Shown one piece after another: positions 1 through 7,150 of a stretch of DNA of 8,635 nucleotides; the first letter of the stretch is position 1, and each line of letters opens with the position of its first letter. The notes beneath the pieces are model-generated. The model saw only the letters and a list, made by a program, of their open reading frames with translations. It did no database searches and was not told the origin of the DNA. The translations under genes were made by a program, and so were the position numbers. The stretch is from assembly GCA_025353235.1 (NCBI GenBank), contig JANXQZ010000017.1, positions 1 through 8,635 of the forward strand, read 5' to 3'. Source of the stretch: Bryobacterales bacterium (GTDB lineage: Bacteria; Acidobacteriota; Terriglobia; Bryobacterales; Bryobacteraceae).

Positions 1-2
1 TT

Positions 3-599
3 CTGCTCGCGCTCCCGGCCCTCTTGCTGGGCTGGATGCTGGGGCTGGGCGGGGCGCTGTTCGCTTCGCGCTGGCGCATCCGTTGGGTGGTTGAGCCAGG
101 GGTGGCGGCAGCGGGAATGGTGCCGGATGTAATCGCGGTCAGCTTGCTTTTATGGCTGGCGGTCTGGGCGGGCTTTTCCATCTCGAGTTTCTGGTTGCCG
201 CTGGTGGCGCTCACGCTGACGTTGGCCCCGGTGGTATTCCTACATGCCAGCGGCGCCTTGGCGGAGGCGCGGGAACTCGAGTTTGTGCGGCTGGCGTCTT
301 CACGCGGGTTGACCGGCGCTCGCTTCTGGTTTGGTTACGTGTTGCGGGCAGCGGCGAATCCGTTAATCTCGCTGGCGGGGCTGTCGATCGCGGCGGTGAT
401 CGGGTCATCCTTCGTGATCGAGGCGTTGTCAGGCTGGCCTGGACTCGGGCTCCTATTTTTAGATGCGGTGCAGGCCCGGGACTATCCGGTGGTGCAAACG
501 ATCCTGCTGATGTTGGCGGCGATTTTGACGTTATCGAACGCGCTGGCGGATGTGGCCTTGTACCGATTGGATCCGCGCATCCGGACCGCAAACTCATGA
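3..599 (+). CDS. DppB/OppB-type peptide ABC transporter permease, 5'-truncated by window edge
   Basis: This is the C-terminal part of an inner-membrane permease of a dipeptide/oligopeptide ABC importer. The frame is open from base 3 with no start of its own, so the gene begins outside the window; about 198 residues are visible. Several hydrophobic membrane segments are seen. The cytoplasmic EAA-type loop (EFVRLASSRGL), which docks on the ATPase, is followed by the family-typical C-terminal stretch with SFVIEALSGWPGLG, ARDYPVVQ and the terminal LDPRIR. These are strong hallmarks of the DppB/OppB half of the permease pair. Its TGA stop overlaps the ATG of the next permease by 4 nt (ATGA), indicating translational coupling. 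The exact substrate (dipeptide, oligopeptide or another solute such as nickel or a glycoside) cannot be read from the sequence; peptide is the default for the family. Confidence 0.93.
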   Translation: MLALPALLLGWMLGLGGALFASRWRIRWVVEPGVAAAGMVPDVIAVSLLLWLAVWAGFSISSFWLPLVALTLTLAPVVFLHASGALAEARELEFVRLASSRGLTGARFWFGYVLRAAANPLISLAGLSIAAVIGSSFVIEALSGWPGLGLLFLDAVQARDYPVVQTILLMLAAILTLSNALADVALYRLDPRIRTANS

Positions 600-1402
600 G
601 GGCGATGTGGGCCGCCGCGTTGCTGTTGATGATCTACGCGCTGGGGTGGCGGTTCGCTCCCGGGGATCCCTTGGAGCAGCATCGCGAAATGGCGCGGGCG
701 GGCCCGTCGGCGGGGCATTGGCTGGGGACAGACGACTTCGGCCGCGACGTATTTTCGCGCTTTCTTGCCGGGGGAAGTTGGTCGGTTCTCGAAGGTGCGT
801 CGGCGACCGCGCTGGTGCTGGCATTAGGTTGGATTTGCGGAGCGGCGGCGGCTATGCGCCGAGGTTGGACGGACAGAATTCTTTCGGCCATCATCGAGCT
901 GCTGTTGACGCTGCCCTGGTTGTATTTGTTGATCGGCCTGCGATCATTGCTGCCGCTAGGCATGGCGCCGAGGAAGGCAGTAGCGGTGATGCTGCTTATG
1001 ATTGCAGCGGTGAGTTGGGCGCGACCGGCGCGGCTGGTGCGCGGACTGGTCCTGAGCCTGAAGGAACGCGGATACGTGGCAGCCGCGCGGGGATTCAACG
1101 TGCCGGAGTGGAGGATTTTCGGGCGTCACATTCTGCCGGGAACCTACGGGCTGCTGGCAACCCAGGCGCTAGTCTTATTTCCGCGATTCGTACTCGCGGA
1201 AGTCACCCTATCGTATCTGGGGCTCGGCGCGGGCGAGCCGGATCCCAGTTGGGGAGGGCTGATCTTTGACGGCCTCAAGCGGGCCTACGGGCTCAGCGAG
1301 CAATGGTGGCGGGTGCTGCCGCCGATCTTGATGTTGCCGTTATTTGTGAGTTGTGCGATTGCGGCGAGAGTCGCGGCGCGGCGGTTTCTGCCTTCGAGAT
1401 AA
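596..1402 (+). CDS. DppC/OppC-type peptide ABC transporter permease
   Basis: This is the second inner-membrane permease of the importer, 268 residues. The ATG at 596 is chosen because it overlaps the upstream stop as ATGA and places the start just before the first membrane segment; the frame stays open upstream to 152, but that part reads through the dppB-like gene and is not family-like. Near residues 41-55 is the OppC N-terminal signature (HWLGTDDFGRDVFSR). The EAA loop lies around residues 157-181 (ERGYVAAARGF then RHILP), and the C-terminal DPSWGGLIFDG motif starts near residue 216. About six hydrophobic segments are visible. It is slightly short for the family because the cytoplasmic N-terminus is compact. 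Only 13 nt separate it from the binding-protein gene. Family assignment is secure; substrate is inferred. Confidence 0.94.
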   Translation: MRAMWAAALLLMIYALGWRFAPGDPLEQHREMARAGPSAGHWLGTDDFGRDVFSRFLAGGSWSVLEGASATALVLALGWICGAAAAMRRGWTDRILSAIIELLLTLPWLYLLIGLRSLLPLGMAPRKAVAVMLLMIAAVSWARPARLVRGLVLSLKERGYVAAARGFNVPEWRIFGRHILPGTYGLLATQALVLFPRFVLAEVTLSYLGLGAGEPDPSWGGLIFDGLKRAYGLSEQWWRVLPPILMLPLFVSCAIAARVAARRFLPSR

Positions 1403-1415
1403 TGAAGGCACCGCA

Positions 1416-3098
1416 ATGCGCCTGAATTCAGTACCGCTATCCGCTGGCGCTGTGGCAATTATGGCGCTGAGCATAGTGCCCGCAAAGCCCGTGGCTGAAC
1501 ACCCCGTGCGCGGCGGCATCCTGCATGTGGCCCAGAGGGCTGAGCTTAAGACCTTCAATCCGGTGGTGGCGATCGACGCTCCGTCGCGGGAAGTGCTGTG
1601 GAGGCTGAATGGCGACTTGTTGACGATCAACCGGGTCACGCAGAAAGTGGTGCCGGGCCTGGCTGAATCGTGGACTCAGTCGCACGACGGCAAGCGGTAT
1701 ACGCTAAAGCTTCGCCAGGGGTTGCGATTTTCGGATGGCGCCGCATGCACCGCCGACGACGTCCTGTTTTCGTGGGCGGTTTACCTGGATGAAGCGGTGC
1801 AGTCGCCGCAGCGGGATTTGCTCTTGATCGATGGAAAGCCGATCCAAGTGTCGAAGGTGGACGAGCATACGGTGGCGTTTGGATTGCCGGAGCCCTACGC
1901 GGCGGCTGAGCGGTTGTTCGATTCGCTGGCGATCTTGCCGAGGCACAAGCTGGAGTCCGCGTGGAAGAGCGGCAAGCTGCGGGAGGCGTGGGGCGTGGGC
2001 ACGCCCGCAAGCGAAGTTGTGGGCATGGGCCCGTTCCGATTGAAAGAATACCGGCCGGGCGAGGCGATTCTGCTGGAGCGCAATCCCTATTACTGGCAGG
2101 CTGGGCTGCCGTATCTCGATGGGATTGAATTCCGTCTTTTGGCGGATGAGGAGCTGCAGTTAGCCCGCTTCGTGTCGGGCGATCTCGACATTCTGAACCG
2201 CTTGAGCATGCAATCGGTCTCCTATCTGACCAGCAAGGGCGCGACGGTCACGGACTTGGGGTCAGGGCTGGAGTACAACGTTCTCTGTTTCAATCTGTCG
2301 CCCGGAAATTCGAAATTGGGTTCGTTTTGCAAACGCGAGTTTCGCGCGGCGTTGTCGCTGGCAACGGATCGGGAGGCGATCGCGAAGTTGGTGTATCAAG
2401 GACGAGCGGTGCCGTTGTGGGGGCACGTGAGCCCGGGGAACCGATTGTGGCATTCCAGCCGGATCGCTCATCCGCCGCTCTCAGTGGAGGCTGCGCGAAA
2501 TCAGCTGTCCGCCGCAGGCTTCCGTCCGAATGGCAAGGGACAACTCATTGACCCCGCCACGGGAATGCCGATTGGATTTTCGATTCTCGTGTCCTCCAGC
2601 AGTCCGGAGCGCATGCAGATGGCGGCGTTGCTCGCAGCCGATTGGGCAAAGCTCGGAATTGAGGTAACCGTTGCGCCACTCGAATTTCGGTCGCTATTGG
2701 AACGCGTGCTGAAGACCAGGCAGTTCGATACCGTGCTGTTGGGCTTGGGGGGAGGCGATGCGGACCCGAATCCAGAGATGAACGTGTGGCTGTCCTCCGG
2801 CGGGATGCATGTGTGGAATCCGAATCAGAAGCAGCCCGCGACGGACTGGGAAGCGGAGATCGACAGCTTGATGAGACGCCAGATGGTGACCATTCAGCCG
2901 GCTGAAAGAAGAAGGCTGTACGATCGGGTGCAGGAGATTGCCGCGGCGCAAGTTCCGATGATCTTTTTAGCCAGCCCGAACGTGGTGATTGCCCAGCGGG
3001 GCAATGTCGGAAATTTCCGGCCGGCCGTGCTGCATCACTTCACCTTGTGGAATGCGGATGAGCTGTACCTGCGCAAGGACGGCTCGCAGCGTAGATGA
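1416..3098 (+). CDS. DppA/OppA-type extracytoplasmic peptide-binding protein (SBP family 5)
   Basis: This is the solute-binding subunit of the importer, which captures the substrate in the periplasm and delivers it to the two permeases; 560 residues, usual for the family. The ATG at 1416 is preferred over an in-frame GTG at 1353 because it has a Shine-Dalgarno (GAAGG, 1404-1408, 7 nt away) and begins a signal peptide: MRLN, then a hydrophobic core, with likely cleavage after VPA near residue 23. No lipobox cysteine is seen, so it is probably a soluble periplasmic protein. SBP_bac_5 signatures include LAESW near residue 81, then GKRYTLKLRQGLRFSDG and TADDVLFSW, and RNPYYW near residue 222. The C-terminus ends with the typical LWNADELYLR. 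The stop overlaps the sigma-factor ATG by 4 nt, so transporter and sigma factor are likely co-transcribed. Confidence 0.94.
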   Translation: MRLNSVPLSAGAVAIMALSIVPAKPVAEHPVRGGILHVAQRAELKTFNPVVAIDAPSREVLWRLNGDLLTINRVTQKVVPGLAESWTQSHDGKRYTLKLRQGLRFSDGAACTADDVLFSWAVYLDEAVQSPQRDLLLIDGKPIQVSKVDEHTVAFGLPEPYAAAERLFDSLAILPRHKLESAWKSGKLREAWGVGTPASEVVGMGPFRLKEYRPGEAILLERNPYYWQAGLPYLDGIEFRLLADEELQLARFVSGDLDILNRLSMQSVSYLTSKGATVTDLGSGLEYNVLCFNLSPGNSKLGSFCKREFRAALSLATDREAIAKLVYQGRAVPLWGHVSPGNRLWHSSRIAHPPLSVEAARNQLSAAGFRPNGKGQLIDPATGMPIGFSILVSSSSPERMQMAALLAADWAKLGIEVTVAPLEFRSLLERVLKTRQFDTVLLGLGGGDADPNPEMNVWLSSGGMHVWNPNQKQPATDWEAEIDSLMRRQMVTIQPAERRRLYDRVQEIAAAQVPMIFLASPNVVIAQRGNVGNFRPAVLHHFTLWNADELYLRKDGSQRR

Positions 3099-3664
3099 AG
3101 TTGGGCGAACCTGACGTTACCTGGCCGGATGAAGACTTGGTGCGCGAATGTCTTTCCGGAAATGAGCTCGCCTGGAGTGCCCTAATCGAGAAATACAAGC
3201 GGCTGGTGTACTCGATGCCCGCCAAGTATCGACTTCCCGCAGACGAGGCGGCAGACATTTTCCAGCACGTATGGACCGATTTGTATCGAGACTTGCGGCG
3301 ATTAGAGCGGCCGCAGTCCTTGCGCTCCTGGCTGATTACGGCTTCGGCGCGGCGCTGCCTTCTGCATAAGCGGCGTCGGCAAAAGCTGCTGCTCGACGAA
3401 GCGGTGGATTCCAATCTTGCGGACACGCAGCCGACGGCAGCCCAGATCCACAGTGACGCGGAGCGCGAGCAGGGCATCCGCGAAGCGCTCGAAAGCCTTC
3501 CGCCCCGATGCCGCGAACTGGTGCGGCTGCTGTTTTACGAGCATCCTCCGCGGCCATACAGCGAAGTGGCGCGCTTGCTGGGGTTGGCTGAAGGATCGAT
3601 CGGATTCATACGCGGGCGCTGCTTGAAGAAGCTGCGACGGAGTCTTGAGGAGAGAAACATTTGA
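3095..3664 (+). CDS. ECF-like sigma-70 family RNA polymerase sigma factor
   Basis: This 189-residue protein would direct RNA polymerase to a specific promoter set. Region 2 spans about residues 10-95: DEDLVRECLSGNELAWSALIEKY, the core-binding helix around EAADIFQHVWTDLY, and a basic DNA-facing stretch (SWLITASARRCLLHKRRRQK). Region 4 spans about residues 130-185: ESLPPRCRELVRLLF followed by a helix-turn-helix, YSEVARLLGLAEGSIGFIRG then RCLKKLRR. There is no region 1.1 or 3, as expected for an ECF-type factor. The ATG start overlaps the binding-protein stop (ATGA); no good Shine-Dalgarno lies directly upstream, so expression probably depends on translational coupling. Its stop overlaps the TTG of the TPR-CHAT gene. 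Tight linkage suggests it works with the CHAT protein and perhaps with the His/Cys protein downstream. The regulon is unknown. Confidence 0.9.
   Translation: MKLGEPDVTWPDEDLVRECLSGNELAWSALIEKYKRLVYSMPAKYRLPADEAADIFQHVWTDLYRDLRRLERPQSLRSWLITASARRCLLHKRRRQKLLLDEAVDSNLADTQPTAAQIHSDAEREQGIREALESLPPRCRELVRLLFYEHPPRPYSEVARLLGLAEGSIGFIRGRCLKKLRRSLEERNI
3647..3652 (+). promoter_or_regulatory. Shine-Dalgarno that fixes the TTG start of the TPR-CHAT gene
   Basis: GAGGAG sits at the end of the sigma-factor gene, 8 nt before a TTG that overlaps the sigma stop as TTGA. The near-ideal motif and spacing support the rare TTG start and an independent ribosome load for the CHAT gene in addition to coupling. 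Confidence 0.7.
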
Positions 3665-6399
3665 CGGCGAACGAGCCGGAAAACCCGGCCCAACTGCACG
3701 CCGGAGTGCTGGCGGCGTTATACAGCGACCGGCCGCAGGCGATCCGGTTGAATCAGGCTTTGCGGCACTTGGCGGAGACGCGGTGCGATGCAGTTTCCAA
3801 GGCGTGGGCGGCGCGCTCGCAGGGCCATGTCGATCACGTCCAGGGTGACTATCAGAGTGCCAGCGAACAGTACCGGGCGGCATCCGTTTTGTTTGCAGCC
3901 GAAGGGTTGGAGTTGGAGGTTGGCCGCACGTTGCTGAGTGGCTTGCAGGCCTTGATTTACCAGGGCGCATACGAAGAAGCGATGGCCTGGGCAAACCGCG
4001 CGGAGACGATCTTCTACCGGCTTGGCGATCTGCTGCGCTTGGCGAGGCTCGACTCGAACGTGGGCAATATCCTGTTCCGGCAGGATCGTCCGATTGAGGC
4101 GCTGGAGCGCTATGCGCGGGCGCTGGAAGGCTTCGAGCTGGCGGGCGAGCCGCGCGACATGGCGGCGGCGTTAAGCAATCTGGCGGTTGCCAGTATTAAC
4201 CGCGGGCAGTTCAGCGAGGCGCTGGCGTACTACGAGCGAGCGCGGACGCATTGCGAGTTGCAGGGTCTGGCGAACCTGGTGGCTCGGGCCGATTACAACA
4301 TCGCTTACCTGTACTACTTGCGGGGCGATTATGGCGAGGCGCGAAAGCTCTATCAATTGGCGCGCGAGCGTTCGCACGCGACAGGCGATGAATACCACTC
4401 GGCGTTGTGCGATCTGGACGAAGCCGAGATGTACCTGGAGTTGAATCTGACGCAGGAAGGCGAGCCCATGGCCCGGCGCGCGGTGGACGCTTTTGGGCGC
4501 ATGGGAATGCTCTATGAGCAGGCAAAGGCGCTGGTGAATCTGGCGGTGGCGGCCAGCCAGAGGAACGATTATCGGTTCTCGGATAAGGCGCTATTGCAGG
4601 CGCGGCGGCTGTTCGTGCGGGAGAAGAATCCGGTCTGGCCGGCGCTGGTGGATCAACTACGGGCGGTGCTAGCGTTTCACGAGATGCGCTTCGATCAGGC
4701 GCAGCGCCTGAGTTCGTCGGCGTGGCGGGTGTTGACGAATACGATGGTGCCGGGCCGCGCTGCCCACTGCCAGATCGTGCTGGCTCGGCTCTGGATGAGG
4801 GCGGGGCAAGCGGACCGCGCGCGCACAATCAGTCGGGAGGCGCTGGAATTTGCAGGCAGCGATCCGTCGCCCTCGCTGCTGTTCCACGCGCATCTTGTGC
4901 AGGGCGAGATACACGAGCTGCAAGGCAGGTGGGACGAAGCGCGCGAGGCTTACGAAGCGGCGCGCCGACAGGTGGAGGATCTGCGCGGTCGAGTGGATAC
5001 CGAGGATCTGCGCATCTCGGTCCTCAAGGACAAGCTGGCGGTTTACGAAGGCTTGGTGGCGTTGTGTTTGGATTCGCCGATCGCTAAAACACCGGGCAGC
5101 GTCAGCCGCGCGTTGTTGCTGGTGCAACAGGCGAAGTCGCGCAGTCTGGCGGACCGTTTAGGCTCCCCCTCGCACGCGGAGGGTTGGCTGGTGCAGGACC
5201 AAGCGGGGACCGAAGCGTTGCGGCGGGATTTGAATTGGGTGTACCGGCAGATAGAATTGACGGCGGTGCTGGACCGGGTGGCGAACACGGACAAGGGCCG
5301 AGCGCTGCGCCAGCGGGCACGCGACCTGGAGGCGCAACTGCTGGCAGCCGCAGCCGCTGGCGATCCGGGCGCAGCGCCGCCATCGGATGACATCTCGACC
5401 ATGCAGGAGAGCCTGCGGGAGGGCGAAGTGTTGCTCGAGTACTACGAGGCGCGTGGCACTTTATACGTGTTTCTGCTAAGCCGGAGCGGGGTTGAGGCGG
5501 TGCGATTGGGTTCGTTTATTCCGGTGCGGCAGCTCTTGAAGCTGGTGCAATTCCACCTTGGCAAGTTCCGCTGGAGACCAGAGCCGTTGAGCGGGCTGGA
5601 TGCGATTTTCGACCATTTTCGAGAACTGTACCGGCTGTTGATCGCGCCGTTGGAAGATCGGTTGACGCGCTACAGGCATCTCATCGTCGCCCCGCACCGC
5701 ACGCTGCACGCATTGCCGTTCGCCGCGCTGCACAACGGGAAACAAGTACTGGTGGAACGGTTCACGCTATCGGTGGCGCCGAGCGCTCAAGTGTTGACCC
5801 GCTGCCGGAACCGGAAGCGCAAGCCAGGCGAGGGGGCGGTGATCATGGCAGTGCCTGACCCGCTGGCGCCGCGCATCGAAGAGGAGGCTCGCGCGGTAGC
5901 GGAGGCGTTGCCGGGATCCACGTTGCTGCTCGGCGCGGAGGCATCGTACGAGGCGTTCCGCAGGCTCGCGCCGCAGACGCGCATCTTGCATTTAGCCACG
6001 CATGGCATCTTCCGTAAGGACAATCCGATGTTCTCCGCTCTCCAACTGGCGGACTCGCGCTTGAGCCGGTTAGATCTGAATCAGATGGAGTTGAGCATGG
6101 ACCTGCTGACGCTGAGCGCCTGCAACACGGGATCGGCGGTCGCGGTAGGCGGCGATGAACTGCTCGGGCTCGTGCGGGGTTTCCTGTTGGCGGGGGTACG
6201 AAGTCTGCTGGTGACATTATGGGAGATCGACGATACTAGCACCAGGGAGTTCATGCGCAGCTTTTACCGGGAAGTGACCGGAGGCGCAGCACTGGCCGAT
6301 GCAGTGCGCCAGGCCATGCTGGAGATCCGGGAGCGGTATCCGCACCCTTACTACTGGGCGCCGTTTTTGCTGGTAGGGGATCCGGATGCCGTAGGTTGA
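3661..6399 (+). CDS. TPR-CHAT caspase-like (clan CD) protease, 912 residues
   Basis: Predicted cytosolic cysteine protease with a long helical-repeat sensor. About residues 48-445 are tandem tetratricopeptide-like repeats, for example QGDYQSASEQYRAA, RQDRPIEALERYARAL, RGQFSEALAYYERA, RGDYGEARKLYQLA and QGRWDEAREAYEAA. A helical linker follows, and from about residue 620 a C-terminal CHAT domain: LIVAPHRTLHALPFAALHNG, then the catalytic His in LATHGIF (H781) and the catalytic Cys in TLSACNTGSA (C821), then GGDELLGLVRGFLLAGVRS and a C-terminal PYYWAPFLLVGDP. Both members of the dyad are present, so the domain looks active. The family includes Csx29 of type III-E CRISPR and relates to separases and caspases. 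There is no signal peptide or membrane segment. The TTG start is supported by GAGGAG 8 nt upstream and by the TTGA overlap with the sigma gene. The target protein is unknown; a neighbour-encoded target is the simplest guess. Confidence 0.93.
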   Translation: MTANEPENPAQLHAGVLAALYSDRPQAIRLNQALRHLAETRCDAVSKAWAARSQGHVDHVQGDYQSASEQYRAASVLFAAEGLELEVGRTLLSGLQALIYQGAYEEAMAWANRAETIFYRLGDLLRLARLDSNVGNILFRQDRPIEALERYARALEGFELAGEPRDMAAALSNLAVASINRGQFSEALAYYERARTHCELQGLANLVARADYNIAYLYYLRGDYGEARKLYQLARERSHATGDEYHSALCDLDEAEMYLELNLTQEGEPMARRAVDAFGRMGMLYEQAKALVNLAVAASQRNDYRFSDKALLQARRLFVREKNPVWPALVDQLRAVLAFHEMRFDQAQRLSSSAWRVLTNTMVPGRAAHCQIVLARLWMRAGQADRARTISREALEFAGSDPSPSLLFHAHLVQGEIHELQGRWDEAREAYEAARRQVEDLRGRVDTEDLRISVLKDKLAVYEGLVALCLDSPIAKTPGSVSRALLLVQQAKSRSLADRLGSPSHAEGWLVQDQAGTEALRRDLNWVYRQIELTAVLDRVANTDKGRALRQRARDLEAQLLAAAAAGDPGAAPPSDDISTMQESLREGEVLLEYYEARGTLYVFLLSRSGVEAVRLGSFIPVRQLLKLVQFHLGKFRWRPEPLSGLDAIFDHFRELYRLLIAPLEDRLTRYRHLIVAPHRTLHALPFAALHNGKQVLVERFTLSVAPSAQVLTRCRNRKRKPGEGAVIMAVPDPLAPRIEEEARAVAEALPGSTLLLGAEASYEAFRRLAPQTRILHLATHGIFRKDNPMFSALQLADSRLSRLDLNQMELSMDLLTLSACNTGSAVAVGGDELLGLVRGFLLAGVRSLLVTLWEIDDTSTREFMRSFYREVTGGAALADAVRQAMLEIRERYPHPYYWAPFLLVGDPDAVG

Positions 6400-6423
6400 A
6401 ATAAATTTTGCTTGGGGTATATT
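6396..6423 (+). promoter_or_regulatory. Candidate sigma-70-type promoter for the downstream two-gene unit
   Basis: TTGAAA (6396-6401) and TATATT (6418-6423) are separated by 16 nt; each hexamer matches the housekeeping consensus at five of six positions. The -35 box overlaps the TGA stop of the TPR-CHAT gene. The site lies in the only AT-rich gap between genes here. Predicted transcription would start near 6430. The match is by eye only. If real, the His/Cys protein and the protease can be made independently of the upstream operon. Confidence 0.55.
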
Positions 6424-6432
6424 TCTTGAATC

Positions 6433-6456
6433 GGGGCTGCCCCTACACAGTTGTAG
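6433..6456 (+). promoter_or_regulatory. Small competing hairpins in the leader of the His/Cys protein gene
   Basis: GGGG-CTG-CCCC (6433-6443) and CTACA-CAGT-TGTAG (6443-6456) are adjacent short inverted repeats that share base 6443, so the full stems cannot form together. The second touches the AGAGG (6455-6459) that is the nearest Shine-Dalgarno-like sequence. No T-run follows, so these are not terminators. They could tune translation, but stems of 4-5 bp are weak evidence. Confidence 0.25.
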
Positions 6457-6460
6457 AGGT

Positions 6461-7150
6461 TTGAGATTTGGCGTGCGGGAACCATTGAATCAAGTGCATT
6501 TTACCGATGAGCGCTGGAGCGATTTTGTTCGCGGAACCGTCTCGCAGGACGAGCGCTTGACGATGGACGCCCATTTGCAATCCGGCTGCCGGGACTGCGC
6601 TGCCGCCATGACGACGTTCGCGGCCGTTGCTCGCTTGGTTGCGGAAGATATCGCCCAGCTTATTCCGCAGTCGAGTATTGAGCGGGCAAAAGCGATTTTC
6701 GAGGCTCGACCGTCCCGGAGTTGGATTGAGACTTGCACCGCGATCCAGGCTGAGTTATTGTCGGCCATGAGCAGCCATTGGCAACTGGCGGGCGTGCGTT
6801 CAGGGGGATCTGAGGCAGTGGATTTAGTAGGCGACCGGATGTTGTTCCGCGCGGGCGACTATTCGGTAGATTTAAAACTCGACGCTCCTGCAGGCGGCGA
6901 AGGCGGGGAGATCATCGGTCAGATTTCCTGCGAGCCTGCGCAGTTGGAGAGCGTCAACGGCGTGCTGGTCCAGATGGTCTCGGGGCCAGGCCGGACGCTG
7001 GGCGAAACAACCACCAACCGATATGGCGAGTTCTTCATGGATTATGCCGGGCAGAAGAACGTCACCTTGCGCTTTGCGATTAAGCAGAGGAATCAACGGA
7101 TCGACCTCCCGTTGAAGTTAGCGAAGCGCAAGGGGGGCAAGCGATCGTGA
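6461..7150 (+). CDS. Soluble protein with N-terminal His/Cys (zinc-finger-like) motif; candidate anti-sigma or adaptor
   Basis: A 229-residue protein from the TTG at 6461. The N-terminus reads HFTDERWSDFVRGTVSQDER and then AHLQSGCRDCAAAM. H38, C43 and C46 form an H-x4-C-x2-C cluster close to the H-x3-C-x2-C of anti-sigma zinc-finger (zf-HC2/ZAS) domains. The C-terminal half (about 150-215) is beta-rich, with GVLVQMVSGPG and TTTNRYGEFFMDY, resembling a small Ig- or carboxypeptidase-regulatory-like sandwich. No membrane segment is visible, unlike classical anti-sigma factors, so it is probably cytosolic. The start is uncertain: AGAGG is only 1 nt from the TTG, while GTG at 6473, TTG at 6485 or GTG at 6494 (giving MHFTDERW) are plausible; the last best fits the conserved-looking block. 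The stop overlaps the protease GTG as GTGA. The anti-sigma role is inferred from the motif and neighbourhood. Confidence 0.8.
   Translation: MRFGVREPLNQVHFTDERWSDFVRGTVSQDERLTMDAHLQSGCRDCAAAMTTFAAVARLVAEDIAQLIPQSSIERAKAIFEARPSRSWIETCTAIQAELLSAMSSHWQLAGVRSGGSEAVDLVGDRMLFRAGDYSVDLKLDAPAGGEGGEIIGQISCEPAQLESVNGVLVQMVSGPGRTLGETTTNRYGEFFMDYAGQKNVTLRFAIKQRNQRIDLPLKLAKRKGGKRS

Noticed and set aside
152..595. Upstream extension of the dppC-like reading frame, giving a 416-residue protein
   Set aside because: It overlaps the dppB-like gene in another frame, has no permease-like sequence, and the ATGA junction at 596 is the natural start.
1353..1415. GTG start 21 codons upstream for the binding protein
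   Set aside because: It would put an arginine-rich stretch before the signal peptide and overlap the dppC-like gene by 50 nt; ATG at 1416 has a good Shine-Dalgarno and a proper signal peptide.
3302..3994. Long minus-strand open frame (230 codons) across the sigma/CHAT junction
   Set aside because: Its proline-, arginine- and serine-rich product resembles no family and is expected opposite GC-rich genes; the + strand genes here have clear domains.
4211..4828. Minus-strand open frame (205 codons) inside the TPR region
   Set aside because: A low-complexity P/A/R/S product with no start signal; a shadow of the TPR-CHAT gene.
3661..6399. Membership of a type III-E CRISPR-Cas system
   Set aside because: No Cas7-11, Cas1/2, Csx30/Csx31-like gene or direct-repeat array is visible; only the TPR-CHAT plus sigma pairing is shared.
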